Positions 17,496 to 25,131 of a DNA stretch of 49,303 nucleotides are shown here, piece by piece. This DNA comes from Alphaproteobacteria bacterium (lineage in GTDB: Bacteria > Pseudomonadota > Alphaproteobacteria > Rhizobiales > Xanthobacteraceae). The stretch is taken from contig JAPLPD010000101.1 of the NCBI GenBank assembly GCA_026400395.1, forward strand, positions 18,298 through 67,600, read 5' to 3'. The stretch's first letter is position 1. Each line of letters starts with the position of its first letter. The notes under the pieces were generated by a model that made no database searches, was not told the DNA's origin, and was given only the letters and a program-made list of their open reading frames with translations. The translations under genes were made by a program, and so were the position numbers.

Positions 17496-17708
17496 CTATA
17501 GTTCCGAGGCTTCTTGGGCGCGCTCGTAAGGGGCGGCCGCTTCCGGCGCGAGAGGCGGCCCCGCTTGAAGCGCCTCGGCCTGCTGGGCAAGGCGCAGCCA
17601 TGCCAGCGCGACGTTCAGCACGATCGCCTTCTCTTCGGCGGTGGTTTCGTTCTGCGCCTGCCGCACGCAATCCTCGGCGTAATCCCGATACTGTGTCACG
17701 CTGCCCAT
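17496..17708 (-). CDS. Small conserved-type hypothetical protein
   Basis: 70 residues from the ATG at 17708, which has a GGAGG site 9 bases upstream. The pattern YRDYAEDCVRQAQNETTAEEKAIVLNVALAWLRLAQQAE is that of a small helical protein frequent in Bradyrhizobium-like genomes. The helical hairpin is followed by a Pro/Ala tail. The function is unknown. No signal peptide or membrane segment is seen. Confidence 0.65.
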   Translation of the reverse strand: MGSVTQYRDYAEDCVRQAQNETTAEEKAIVLNVALAWLRLAQQAEALQAGPPLAPEAAAPYERAQEASEL

Positions 17709-17770
17709 TGCCGTCCTCCACGCAAACAACACGTCTCGATAGGCAACAGGACTGTGACCTCGTGCAGACG

Positions 17771-17801
17771 AAAATGCGGCGGACCATCGGGTTCCGCCGC
17801 A
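17771..17801 (-). terminator. Rho-independent terminator (minus strand)
   Basis: 9-bp arms TGCGGCGGA and TCCGCCGCA with a 9-base loop, followed on the minus strand by TTTT. It lies about 100 bp downstream of the last frame of the split membrane-protein operon (17903) and upstream of the small gene at 17708. Confidence 0.65.
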
Positions 17802-17902
17802 CGGGTTAGCGATCAGCCAAATTCAACTGGAGAACGCGGCGCCCGTCAATCGCCGAAAGTCGAAGGTATGCCCGGTAACGTTTTTCGTCCTCAGTGACGC
17901 AG

Positions 17903-17983
17903 TCAGTTCAGCCACTGCGAAAGACTGAAACTGGCAACGAACAACACAACGATCAGTGTAACCCTGATGGTGCCCTTTGGCAT
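17903..17983 (-). CDS. Possible 26-residue single-helix membrane peptide
   Basis: MPKGTIRVTLIVVLFVASFS followed by LSQWLN and TGA: a short basic N-terminus and one hydrophobic helix. Its ATG lies four bases after the TGA of the preceding frame, a spacing typical of translational coupling, and a terminator follows downstream. The size and form resemble known small membrane proteins, but nothing else supports it. Confidence 0.35.
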   Translation of the reverse strand: MPKGTIRVTLIVVLFVASFSLSQWLN

Positions 17984-17987
17984 CGCG

Positions 17988-18530
17988 TCACCGTCGCGCT
18001 TGGATCGATCGGGGGAACTGGCGGTCGCGGCCGAGGACGGCGATCGCGACGACCAACGGGACCAGCCAGGCAAGCCTGCTCTGGTAGCGGTCGTGCGGAT
18101 TCGACAACACGCCGCATATGACGGCGTTGCCGACCAGCGCCGCCAGCAGCACCGCCGCGAGCGCTGCGATCCGCCGGGAAGCTGCGGCCAGAATGATCGC
18201 CGGCAGCGCCGCGATCGCCAGCGCCTGCACCGGAATGTGGACGAGATTGGCCCAGCCGAAATTGAATGGTGACGTCGCCTGCCGGCCGGCGAGATAACCC
18301 GGCAGCGCCCCTGGCGCAAATCGTTCGAAAGTCCACTGGGTGTTCCAGTTCCAGGGCGTCAGGCCATCCCCGGTCGCGATCGCTGAGAACTGCTGGAGCG
18401 TGTCGAGTATAGCCGCCTTGAGATGCATGCCGGGGTAAAGCGTCAAGCTCTCGATAACAATTCGCCGAGCTTCGGGCTCGAATTGTTCAGGGCCGCCGAG
18501 CCTGTAGAACGGGCTTGTCTCGGCCCACAT
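17988..18530 (-). CDS. C-terminal fragment of a split polytopic membrane protein
   Basis: 180 codons opening with an ATG placed directly after the in-frame TAA (18531-18533) that ends the upstream frame. Contents: a periplasmic-type loop (PFYRLGGPEQFEPEARRIV, TPWNWNTQWTFERFAPG) and three or four hydrophobic helices. The frame is the same as that of 18531-19379 and the sequence reads as a natural continuation of it. The simplest view is one ~463-codon gene broken by a nonsense codon. Reinitiation at the TAA-ATG junction could still make this piece. Confidence 0.6.
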   Translation of the reverse strand: MWAETSPFYRLGGPEQFEPEARRIVIESLTLYPGMHLKAAILDTLQQFSAIATGDGLTPWNWNTQWTFERFAPGALPGYLAGRQATSPFNFGWANLVHIPVQALAIAALPAIILAAASRRIAALAAVLLAALVGNAVICGVLSNPHDRYQSRLAWLVPLVVAIAVLGRDRQFPRSIQARR

Positions 18531-19379
18531 TTAGTCGTCCGCGGTGCGGGGAAGCTCGGTGCGATAGGCGCAAAGTCGGATCTGCGCATTTGGGCAATGG
18601 TCGGCGAGATAGCGGTCGGCGATCCCGACCTGCACCAGCCGGCCGAACACGAAGTTGAAGCCGCCGGGGGTGAAGGCAAGCTGCCGGCTGATGGCGAAAT
18701 TCGACATTGGCGCCAGCAGAAGGCCGGCCGCGACCGCGAGCGCCGGCAGCGCGATGGCGGGCTGCGGCAGTTTGATCCGCGTTCCCAGCGCACGCAGCAG
18801 GCCCAGGAGCCCGACGAGCCCTGACGCCAGCGCCAGGATCGACATGTGGCTCGCGATCGCCGCAGCGATCAACGCGGCGAGGACGGCGGTTTCCCACCGA
18901 CGTAGGCCGTCCGCATGAAATGCCAACATCGCCAGGGCCATCACCGAGGCCGGAAGCAAAATGTCAGGCATCAGCTGCGCGGTATACCAGGGCAGACCGG
19001 TCAACGCGCAGAGCAGCAACACCAGCGCGGTGGCGAGCCAGGGCCCGTCACCGATACAGTGCAACCGCAGCAGGAGGACGACGAGCCAAGCGACGAGTCC
19101 GGCCTGGGCCAGCACATTGGGCCAGAATTGATGCTCGGTGCCGAGCGCAAGAAACGCGCCGTAGATCGCCGAACGGCCCGTCGAAAGCGTCGCCTCAAAC
19201 GGCCGCGCCAGATAGCCGCCGGTGTCGTGGAAAACGATGGGAAAGCCGTTCCAAAGCGCGGGCCAGAGCAGGGCCAGAAGCATCAGCACACCAGCGGGAG
19301 CCCAGACCGGGTACCGGTAGGTTCGCCAGCTCATGAACTGGCCACGGGTACCTGGGGGCTGAGTATGAGCCTGGAGCAT
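18531..19379 (-). CDS. N-terminal fragment of a split polytopic membrane protein (GT-C-like?)
   Basis: 282 residues (a start at the ATG 19334 is equally possible). It shows a first helix VLMLLALLWPALWNG, a loop with FHDTGGYL, and about seven more helices, ending with a loop that stops at TAA after LPRTADD. An Asp in the loop after the first helix is the pattern of GT-C-fold, lipid-phosphate-sugar-dependent glycosyltransferases and related proteins, but the family was not recognised. The same frame continues after the stop at 18530. It is probably an inactivated gene, or two translationally coupled halves. Confidence 0.55.
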   Translation of the reverse strand: MLQAHTQPPGTRGQFMSWRTYRYPVWAPAGVLMLLALLWPALWNGFPIVFHDTGGYLARPFEATLSTGRSAIYGAFLALGTEHQFWPNVLAQAGLVAWLVVLLLRLHCIGDGPWLATALVLLLCALTGLPWYTAQLMPDILLPASVMALAMLAFHADGLRRWETAVLAALIAAAIASHMSILALASGLVGLLGLLRALGTRIKLPQPAIALPALAVAAGLLLAPMSNFAISRQLAFTPGGFNFVFGRLVQVGIADRYLADHCPNAQIRLCAYRTELPRTADD

Positions 19380-19524
19380 GGGCCTGCTTGACCGACCCCC
19401 GAGGGATTGCCGTCGTCAGCTCACATGTTGCAATCATTGCCCGGCCTCGATGACAATTGGATGAAACGGCAGCCGTCTGTTGTGCTCGCGATGCCGCATG
19501 CAGGGCCTCCCAGCGTCGCTGCAT

Positions 19525-19719
19525 CTAGCTCGCCTGGCGGACCTGCGGCTTCGACCGCCGATCGGGCTTGTCGAGCCGCGCCTCGGTCGCGGTCCACACA
19601 TGCTCGGTGACGCAGTAGGGGCAAAAAATCCGGCCGCCGGTGGCCGGGGCGCTGTTGGTGTCGAACCCGGTGAAAACATAATTTCCGGTGTGTTGGCACC
19701 GGATGCCGATCCTGGCCAT
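19525..19719 (-). CDS. Small Cys-pair (zinc-ribbon-like) protein
   Basis: 64 residues from the ATG at 19719 with AGAGGAG 6 bases upstream. A first cysteine is in RIGIRCQHTG and a CxxC in IFCPYCVTEHVW, arranged like half of a zinc ribbon, then a charged tail. It resembles short alphaproteobacterial proteins that read 'C..TG..V.TG...d...f......CP.C...H.W'. It is cytosolic. The function is unknown; metal or nucleic-acid binding is inferred from the Cys pattern only. Confidence 0.7.
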   Translation of the reverse strand: MARIGIRCQHTGNYVFTGFDTNSAPATGGRIFCPYCVTEHVWTATEARLDKPDRRSKPQVRQAS

Positions 19720-19877
19720 GCTGGCTCCTCTGCCGTGCAACCCTTGTTCGGGAGCACAACGAGGAGACTCCGAAACCGGTTCCATCGTAAAGCGTTGCGC
19801 CTGGAGCAGAGCCGCTGCACGCTTTCGTGTGATGCGGAAGATCGGCCGGGCCAGACCGGGCCCGCGCCGTTAGCAAG

Positions 19878-21185
19878 TCACAGCACCTGTCCCGCCTTGA
19901 ACTGACCGGAGGGGAACACATGCAGCGACTCGAACCCGGTCTTCGTCACCCGCACGCATTGGCCGAACTGCACGCCCGCCTTCTCGTCCTTGGTGATCAC
20001 GTTCGGCTGTACCACCATGCACATGTTCTCCTGCAGAACGAGTGTCGGGGGATGCCCCGCCGGCCGAGACTTCGAGCCGAGGATCGGCTGGAAATATCCG
20101 CCTCCGAAGCCATGGACCAGGTCGTCATAGGTGGTGAAACCGTTCTTCTCGATAAGGGACGACGCCTCGATGAGTTCTCGGGTGTGTACGCCGGGCTTGA
20201 TCGTCTTGGTGATGTCGCCGAATGCCTGTTCGGCGGTGGCATGCAGGTCCTTGTAGAGCTGCGTGGGCTCGGCCTCGACGGTAAAGCCGCGCAACACCTG
20301 GCCCGAGTAGTCCCACCATGTCGAGGTCAGCTCGCAGAATACGAAGTCGCCGGGTTTGACCGTGCGGCGCGTGTGGTACTGGCGCGGCACGCAGCAGTCC
20401 GGCGCCGACATCGGTGTCGAGCCGATGAAGTGGATGCCGATGGTGCCGCCGATGCCGACATAAGAGCGCTCGATCATGTTGCCGAGTTCATGCTCGCTCA
20501 TGCCGACCTTGGTGCCCGCAACCAGCGTGCGCATGCCGAGATCGGAAAGCGCGCCGCCGATGCGCATCCATTGGATCTCCTCCTCAGACTTGATGAGGCG
20601 AAGCTCGATGTATTCGCGCCCGAACGACACCAGCGGCACCTTTGTCTCGATGCCCTTCCAGGCCGCGCCATTGAGCGGGCCAATCACGCCAACCTTCTTG
20701 GCGCCGCGCTTTGCCAGTTCTTCGGCGACGAGCTGCGCGCCTTTCTCCTGGCCCCAGCGCACATCGACGCCTTTCGCCACCTCGCGGCATTGTGGCAGGT
20801 GATTGTAGTACTCGACCCACATCACCATCTGCTCGCCCGGCTTGAAGAGCGTGAGGCACTCCGACGTGCCGCGCCAACCCGTCATCCAGACGTTGGCGTT
20901 GCCAACCCAGGTGTTGGTGACCATCAGGACGTATTCGAGGCCCGCCGCCGCCATTTTGGCGGCCAGCGCATCTTGGCGGCGCTTGTACTCCGCGTCGGAA
21001 AACCGCGGGTAGCTCTGCTCGAAAATCTTGCGGTACTCCTCCGGCAGACGCAACGACTCGAAACCCGAGGGCCCGGTGGCAGCCACAGGGGCGGCGCCTT
21101 GCGCGAGCGCCTCGCTGGCCTGCGATCCAGTGGTGGCGACGGCTCCACCCGCCAGCAACATCGAATTGAAATGACGGCGGTCCAT
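19878..21185 (-). CDS. Exported M24-fold (Xaa-Pro peptidase/creatinase-like) protein with degenerate metal site
   Basis: 435 residues from the ATG at 21185, which has GGAGGA upstream. The N-terminus MDRRHFNSMLLAGGAVA is a Tat-type signal. Then come a creatinase N-terminal-like domain and a pita-bread C-domain. Of the five usual metal ligands (D, D, H, E, E) only the His is kept (H358 in LVHGFGGGY). The two Asp positions read Glu285 (VFCELT) and Gln296 (SGQVLRG), and both Glu positions read Gln (VVQPN, FGQCVRV). A metallopeptidase role is therefore unlikely. A creatinase-like metal-free C-N hydrolase or a binding role fits better. It stands alone in the minus direction. Confidence 0.85.
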   Translation of the reverse strand: MDRRHFNSMLLAGGAVATTGSQASEALAQGAAPVAATGPSGFESLRLPEEYRKIFEQSYPRFSDAEYKRRQDALAAKMAAAGLEYVLMVTNTWVGNANVWMTGWRGTSECLTLFKPGEQMVMWVEYYNHLPQCREVAKGVDVRWGQEKGAQLVAEELAKRGAKKVGVIGPLNGAAWKGIETKVPLVSFGREYIELRLIKSEEEIQWMRIGGALSDLGMRTLVAGTKVGMSEHELGNMIERSYVGIGGTIGIHFIGSTPMSAPDCCVPRQYHTRRTVKPGDFVFCELTSTWWDYSGQVLRGFTVEAEPTQLYKDLHATAEQAFGDITKTIKPGVHTRELIEASSLIEKNGFTTYDDLVHGFGGGYFQPILGSKSRPAGHPPTLVLQENMCMVVQPNVITKDEKAGVQFGQCVRVTKTGFESLHVFPSGQFKAGQVL

Positions 21186-21350
21186 GATTGCTGTCCTCCA
21201 GCCTCTGGAATTTCTGTGGCCTGTTGTGACAGCGCCACCGGACGCCAGCCTATGCAAATGACGCGCCGGGTCACAAGCGGGCTCAGGGCCTACCCGACAG
21301 GCTGATTATGCACAGCGCGGTGCATCAATAATTTCCTAGGCAAATAGTCC

Positions 21351-21379
21351 TTGACAGCCGCACGCTGCTCCAGTAGGGT
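21351..21379 (+). promoter_or_regulatory. Putative sigma-70-type promoter before the GTA remnant
   Basis: A perfect TTGACA -35 box, a 17-base spacer and a TAGGGT -10 box, 72 bases upstream of the ATG at 21451. It is the best housekeeping-like promoter match noticed in the window. Confidence 0.4.
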
Positions 21380-21450
21380 TGCGGCACGTTCAAGAAATGC
21401 GCCCGGCGGCGGTTTGAAGCCCCCGGCGCGAAACCCCGCGAAACATCATC

Positions 21451-21975
21451 ATGATTTCTGCACCCACGCCCGACGTGGTGGCGCTCGCGCGCCGCCTCTA
21501 TGCGCAAGGCGCACCTGTCAGAGCGATCCTTGCTGAAACCGGCATGTCGCTCGGCACCCTATACCGCTGCCTGGCCGGACACTTTCCGGATGGCTCGGGA
21601 ATCGATCCGGCGAACATTCCGCTCCGCCGCCCGGGCGTGCGCATGCGCCAGCGTCTGGGCACCCGCGCGGCCTTGGTGACGCGCATGTGGCGCACGGCCG
21701 AGCGGCAGATCGAAGAAATCGAGGATCGGCTGAAAGCGTCGGGCATTGGTCTCGACGAGCGCGAAAGCAACGCGCGCACGCTGGCCATCGTCGCAAAGAC
21801 ACTGCGCGAGCTGTCCGCTGTCGATGAGGCAGCGAAGCCGCGCAAGGGAAAAAAGCATTCGCCCGATGACGACAACGCGCCACGCAATATCGACGAGTTT
21901 CGACAGGAGCTTGCGAGGCGCATTGACGCGCTCGTCGACAGCCGGACTGGGTCCGGAGGTGGAGGCGCTTCTTAA
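21451..21975 (+). CDS. HTH protein, probable small-terminase-type DNA-packaging subunit (GTA gp1-like)
   Basis: 174 residues. Residues ~8-40 form a helix-turn-helix (VVALARRLYAQGAPVRAILAETGMSLGTLYRCL) like those of terminase small subunits. A long amphipathic segment follows (MWRTAERQIEEIEDRLKASG...ESNARTLAIVAKTLREL), then a charged linker and the end NIDEFRQELARRIDALV. It sits directly before, and overlaps, the terminase large subunit gene, as the packaging subunit does in GTA and prophage head clusters. It would recognise DNA and stimulate TerL. A generic regulator is the alternative. Confidence 0.65.
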   Translation: MISAPTPDVVALARRLYAQGAPVRAILAETGMSLGTLYRCLAGHFPDGSGIDPANIPLRRPGVRMRQRLGTRAALVTRMWRTAERQIEEIEDRLKASGIGLDERESNARTLAIVAKTLRELSAVDEAAKPRKGKKHSPDDDNAPRNIDEFRQELARRIDALVDSRTGSGGGGAS

Positions 21976-23209
21976 GCCCCGCACCATTCGACGCGTTCTT
22001 AAAGACTGGGAGACCTTCGCGCATCCGCATCAGCGGACACCGGACGGCGACTGGACCACATGGCTGCTGCTCGGCGGCCGAGGCGCCGGGAAAACCCGCG
22101 CCGGCGCCGAATGGGTGAAGCGCCTGGCGCGGCGCGCTCCAGGGCAAGGCCCGATCGCGCTGATCGGCGAGACCGAGCATGACGCCCGCGAGGTGATGGT
22201 CGAGGGCGTTTCGGGATTGCTGGCGGCGCACGAGCCCGGCGAGCGGCCGACGTGGATTCCGTCGCGCCGCCGGCTGGAGTGGGGCAACGGCGCTGTGGCG
22301 CAGGTGTTTTCCGCCGAGGATCCGGAGAGTCTGCGGGGGCCGCAGTTCGCGGCCGCCTGGTGTGACGAGCTTGCCAAGTGGCGCTACGCCGAAGCTTCCT
22401 TCGATATGTTGCAGTTCGGGCTGCGCCTTGGCGAGCGGCCGCGGCAGGTCATCACGACCACGCCGCGGCCGATCGCGCTGATCAAGCGGCTGGTCGCCGA
22501 TCCGAAAACCGCGGTGACGCGGGCGGCGACGGTGACCAACGCGCGGCATCTGGCGCCGGCGTTTCTCGACGCGGTGGTCGGCCGCTACGCCGGCACGCGG
22601 CTCGGACGCCAGGAACTCGATGGCGAGATCGTCGATGAGCGCGCCGACGCGCTGTGGTCGCGCGGGCTGATCGAGAGCTGCCGCATCGAGAACGCGCCGC
22701 CATTGCGGCGAATCGTGGTCGCGGTCGATCCGCCGGCGTCGTCCAATGCCAGCGCCGATTCCTGCGGGCTTGTCGCCGCGGGCTGTACGGAGGACGGCAC
22801 TATCGTGGTGATCGCCGACGAGACCGCGGGAGGGCTGACGCCCGGCGGCTGGTCGCGCCGCGCCGTCGCATTGTGGCGCAGGCTTTCCGCCGACGCGCTG
22901 GTGGTCGAGGTCAACCAGGGCGGCGAGATGGTGAGGGCGGTGATCGGCGATGCCGACGCGTCGGTGCCGGTGGTCGCGGTGCGCGCACACAAGGGCAAGT
23001 GGCTGCGCGCCGAGCCGGTGGCGCATTTGTATGAACAGGGGCGGGTGAAGCACGCTGGCGCGTTTGCCGCGTTGGAGGACGAGATGTGCGACTTCGGCCT
23101 CAACGGATTGTCGCAAGGGCGCTCGCCGGACCGGCTCGACGCGATGGTGTGGGCGGTGACCGCGCTGAGCTTCGGGGCGAAGGCCGAGCCGCGGATCAGA
23201 AGCTTGTGA
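21959..23209 (+). CDS. Terminase large subunit, GTA/prophage type
   Basis: About 416 residues if it begins at the GTG at 21959; in-frame ATGs at 21866 and earlier would overlap the upstream gene more. The ATPase half has Walker A LLLGGRGAGKTRAGAEW and Walker B AAAWCDELAKW, then a coupling-type TTTPRP. The nuclease half has an RNase H-like first strand VVAVDPPAS and VVEVNQGGEMV, ending SPDRLDAMVWAVTAL. The length and both domains look intact. It would pump DNA into a capsid, but no capsid genes remain nearby. It is close in style to RcGTA gp2 of Rhodobacter capsulatus. Confidence 0.88.
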   Translation: MEALLKPRTIRRVLKDWETFAHPHQRTPDGDWTTWLLLGGRGAGKTRAGAEWVKRLARRAPGQGPIALIGETEHDAREVMVEGVSGLLAAHEPGERPTWIPSRRRLEWGNGAVAQVFSAEDPESLRGPQFAAAWCDELAKWRYAEASFDMLQFGLRLGERPRQVITTTPRPIALIKRLVADPKTAVTRAATVTNARHLAPAFLDAVVGRYAGTRLGRQELDGEIVDERADALWSRGLIESCRIENAPPLRRIVVAVDPPASSNASADSCGLVAAGCTEDGTIVVIADETAGGLTPGGWSRRAVALWRRLSADALVVEVNQGGEMVRAVIGDADASVPVVAVRAHKGKWLRAEPVAHLYEQGRVKHAGAFAALEDEMCDFGLNGLSQGRSPDRLDAMVWAVTALSFGAKAEPRIRSL

Positions 23210-23226
23210 GCCGAAAGGAGAGCGCC

Positions 23227-24069
23227 GTGTTTGAACAGCTTAAGACATTGCTTCGTGCTCCGGAGGCGAAAGCCTCGCGCACCGCGCAACTGATCCAGTT
23301 CGAGAGCGGCGGCCGTGCCCGCTGGACGCCGCGCGACTACGCGGCGCTGGCGCGCGAGGGCTATGTCTGCAACGCCATCGTGCATCGCGCGGTGAAGCTG
23401 GTTTCGGAAAACGTCGCCGCCTCGAATTATCTCGTCTACGAGGGCGCAGCGCAGCGCGATCCGCATCCGCTTCTCGATCTGATGGCGCGGCCGAACCCGC
23501 GCCAGGAGGGCGCGGCGTTTCTCGAAAGCGTCTGCGCGCATCTGCTGCTGGCCGGCAACGCCTACATCGAGGCGGTATCGGTGGAGGGCCAAGGATCGAA
23601 GGATGTGCGCGAGCTGCATGCGCTGCGGCCGGACCGCATGCGCGTGGTGCCCGGCGCCGACGGCTGGCCCGAGGCTTATGACTATACGATCGGCGGGCGC
23701 AGCGTGCGCTTCGAGCAGAACGCGCCGCTGCCGCCGATCCTGCACCTGACGCAGTTCCATCCGCTTGACGATCACGACGGGCTGAGCGCGATCGAGCCGG
23801 CCGCGGTCGCCATCGAACTTTCATTGGTCGAATGTCCTTTGTTCATGCTCACGCTCCTGCATGCGCTATGGATGGGCCACGACGTTGCCATCAATGGATT
23901 CGCCACTATGTCAGCCCTGCTGATAACCTATTTTGGCGCTCGTTTCGGCGTTTTGGGTGTTTATGTCACGGGTCGTACTCGTGAAAAGGAGGCCGGCTTG
24001 TCCGGCCAATTGCCGCCGACTGTGATTGGCGATCTGCTCAAGGCTTTGACGTCGAACAAGAAGAAGTGA
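23227..24069 (+). pseudogene. Truncated phage/GTA portal protein fused to a membrane-protein C-terminus
   Basis: It starts at the GTG 23227 after AAAGGAG. Residues 1 to ~197 are a normal HK97-type portal N-terminus (YVCNAIVHRAVKLVSENVA, HPLLDLMARPNP, LLLAGNAYIEAV, LRPDRMRVVPG, ending HDGLSAIEPAAVAIE). After about base 23817 the protein becomes a hydrophobic segment (LLHALWMGHDVAINGFATMS, ALLITYFGARFGVLGVYV) with a charged tail GRTREKEAG...NKKK. Base composition falls at the same point. The second part could be the end of a three-helix GTA-holin-like protein; that identity is a guess. The C-terminal half of the portal is gone, so it cannot form a working portal ring. Confidence 0.75.
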
Positions 24070-24440
24070 TGAACCGTTCATCCGACATTCAGCCGGCTGT
24101 TCCTATTACGGGTGTCATGGTTCATGCACTTGCCCTGGTGGTTGCTCTGACGGTCATGCTGACCGCCCTGGTCACACCGGCCGGGGCGGACGAACTGGCC
24201 TGCCTCGGCAAAACCGAACAGAGGGCCGCGCTTTCCAACGGCCAAACGGTTACGCTGGCGGCGGCGATTCGCTCGGCGCGCGGTTCTGTGCGCGGGCGCG
24301 GATCCCGGGAGGTGGTCAGGGCTCGCCTTTGCCGTGAGGAAAAGGGCCTTGTCTACCTGCTGACCATGCTCACGCGGGACGGCAAAGTCACGCACACGGC
24401 CGTCGATGCGACCAGCGGCAAGGTTGTCGACGCCCGCTGA
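24069..24440 (+). CDS. PepSY-like exported protein upstream of a two-component system
   Basis: 123 residues. The ATG overlaps the stop of the previous gene (TGATG); an internal ATG at 24117 would begin the hydrophobic export segment directly (MVHALALVVALTVMLTALV). After cleavage near PAGA the mature part has a single PepSY-like module ending VVRARLCREEKGLVYLLTML...VTHTAVDATSGKVVDAR. PepSY proteins are periplasmic and commonly sit beside PhoPQ-like systems, where they may modulate sensing or protease activity. The response-regulator gene follows after 16 bp. Confidence 0.75.
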   Translation: MNRSSDIQPAVPITGVMVHALALVVALTVMLTALVTPAGADELACLGKTEQRAALSNGQTVTLAAAIRSARGSVRGRGSREVVRARLCREEKGLVYLLTMLTRDGKVTHTAVDATSGKVVDAR

Positions 24441-24456
24441 CCGGGAGGAATTACCC

Positions 24457-25122
24457 TTGCGTCTCCTCGTGATCGAGGACGATCCCGACCTCAACCGGCA
24501 ACTCGCCACGGCACTGACCGACGCGGGGTATGTGGTTGATCGCGCCTTCGACGGCGAAGAGGGGCATTATCTGGGCGAAACCGAGCCCTACGACGCGGTG
24601 ATCCTCGATATCGGTTTGCCGAAGATGGACGGAATTTCGGTGCTGGAGTCATGGCGCCGCGCCGGGCGCGCCATGCCGGTGCTGATGCTGACCGCGCGCG
24701 ACCGCTGGAGCGACAAGGTGCAGGGCTTTGACGCCGGCGCCGACGACTATGTCGCCAAGCCGTTTCATCTGGAGGAGGTGCTGGCGCGCATCCGTGCGCT
24801 GCTGCGCCGCTCCGCCGGCCACGCCAAGAGCGAGTTGAACTGCGGGCCGGTCCGGCTCGACACCCGCACCGGCCGTGTCGCCGTCGATGGCAATCCGGTC
24901 AAGCTCACCAGCCACGAATACCGGCTGCTCTCGTACCTGATGCATCACGCAGGCCGCGTGGTCTCCCGCACCGAACTGGTCGAACATCTTTACGACCAGG
25001 ACTTCGACCGCGACAGCAACACCATCGAGGTGTTTGTCGGCCGCATCCGCAAGAAGCTCGGCGTCGATATTATCCAGACCGTGCGCGGGCTCGGCTATCT
25101 CCTCACGCCGCCGGTCGCATAA
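24457..25122 (+). CDS. OmpR/PhoP-family response regulator
   Basis: 221 residues from a TTG at 24457 with GGGAGGA 7 bases upstream; earlier in-frame starts overlap the PepSY gene. The receiver domain has the acidic pair IEDDPD, the phosphoacceptor Asp in VILDIGLPKMDG, Thr in LMLTARD and Lys in VAKPFH. The C-terminal winged helix reads LTSHEYRLLSYLMHHAGRVVSRTELVEHLYDQDFDRDSNTIEVFVGRIRKKLG. The 'DxDRDSNTIEV' form is typical of PhoP-like regulators. The partner kinase gene follows after 9 bp. Confidence 0.95.
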   Translation: MRLLVIEDDPDLNRQLATALTDAGYVVDRAFDGEEGHYLGETEPYDAVILDIGLPKMDGISVLESWRRAGRAMPVLMLTARDRWSDKVQGFDAGADDYVAKPFHLEEVLARIRALLRRSAGHAKSELNCGPVRLDTRTGRVAVDGNPVKLTSHEYRLLSYLMHHAGRVVSRTELVEHLYDQDFDRDSNTIEVFVGRIRKKLGVDIIQTVRGLGYLLTPPVA

Positions 25123-25131
25123 CAGAGAACC

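Noticed and set aside
17353-17802. Upstream extension of the third Bug receptor
   Set aside because: The signal peptide begins at 17352; the extension reads as Arg-rich noise and overlaps a small gene with its own RBS.
21518-23116. 532-codon minus-strand open frame
   Set aside because: Opposite the terminase, which has Walker motifs and nuclease residues; this is a shadow frame.
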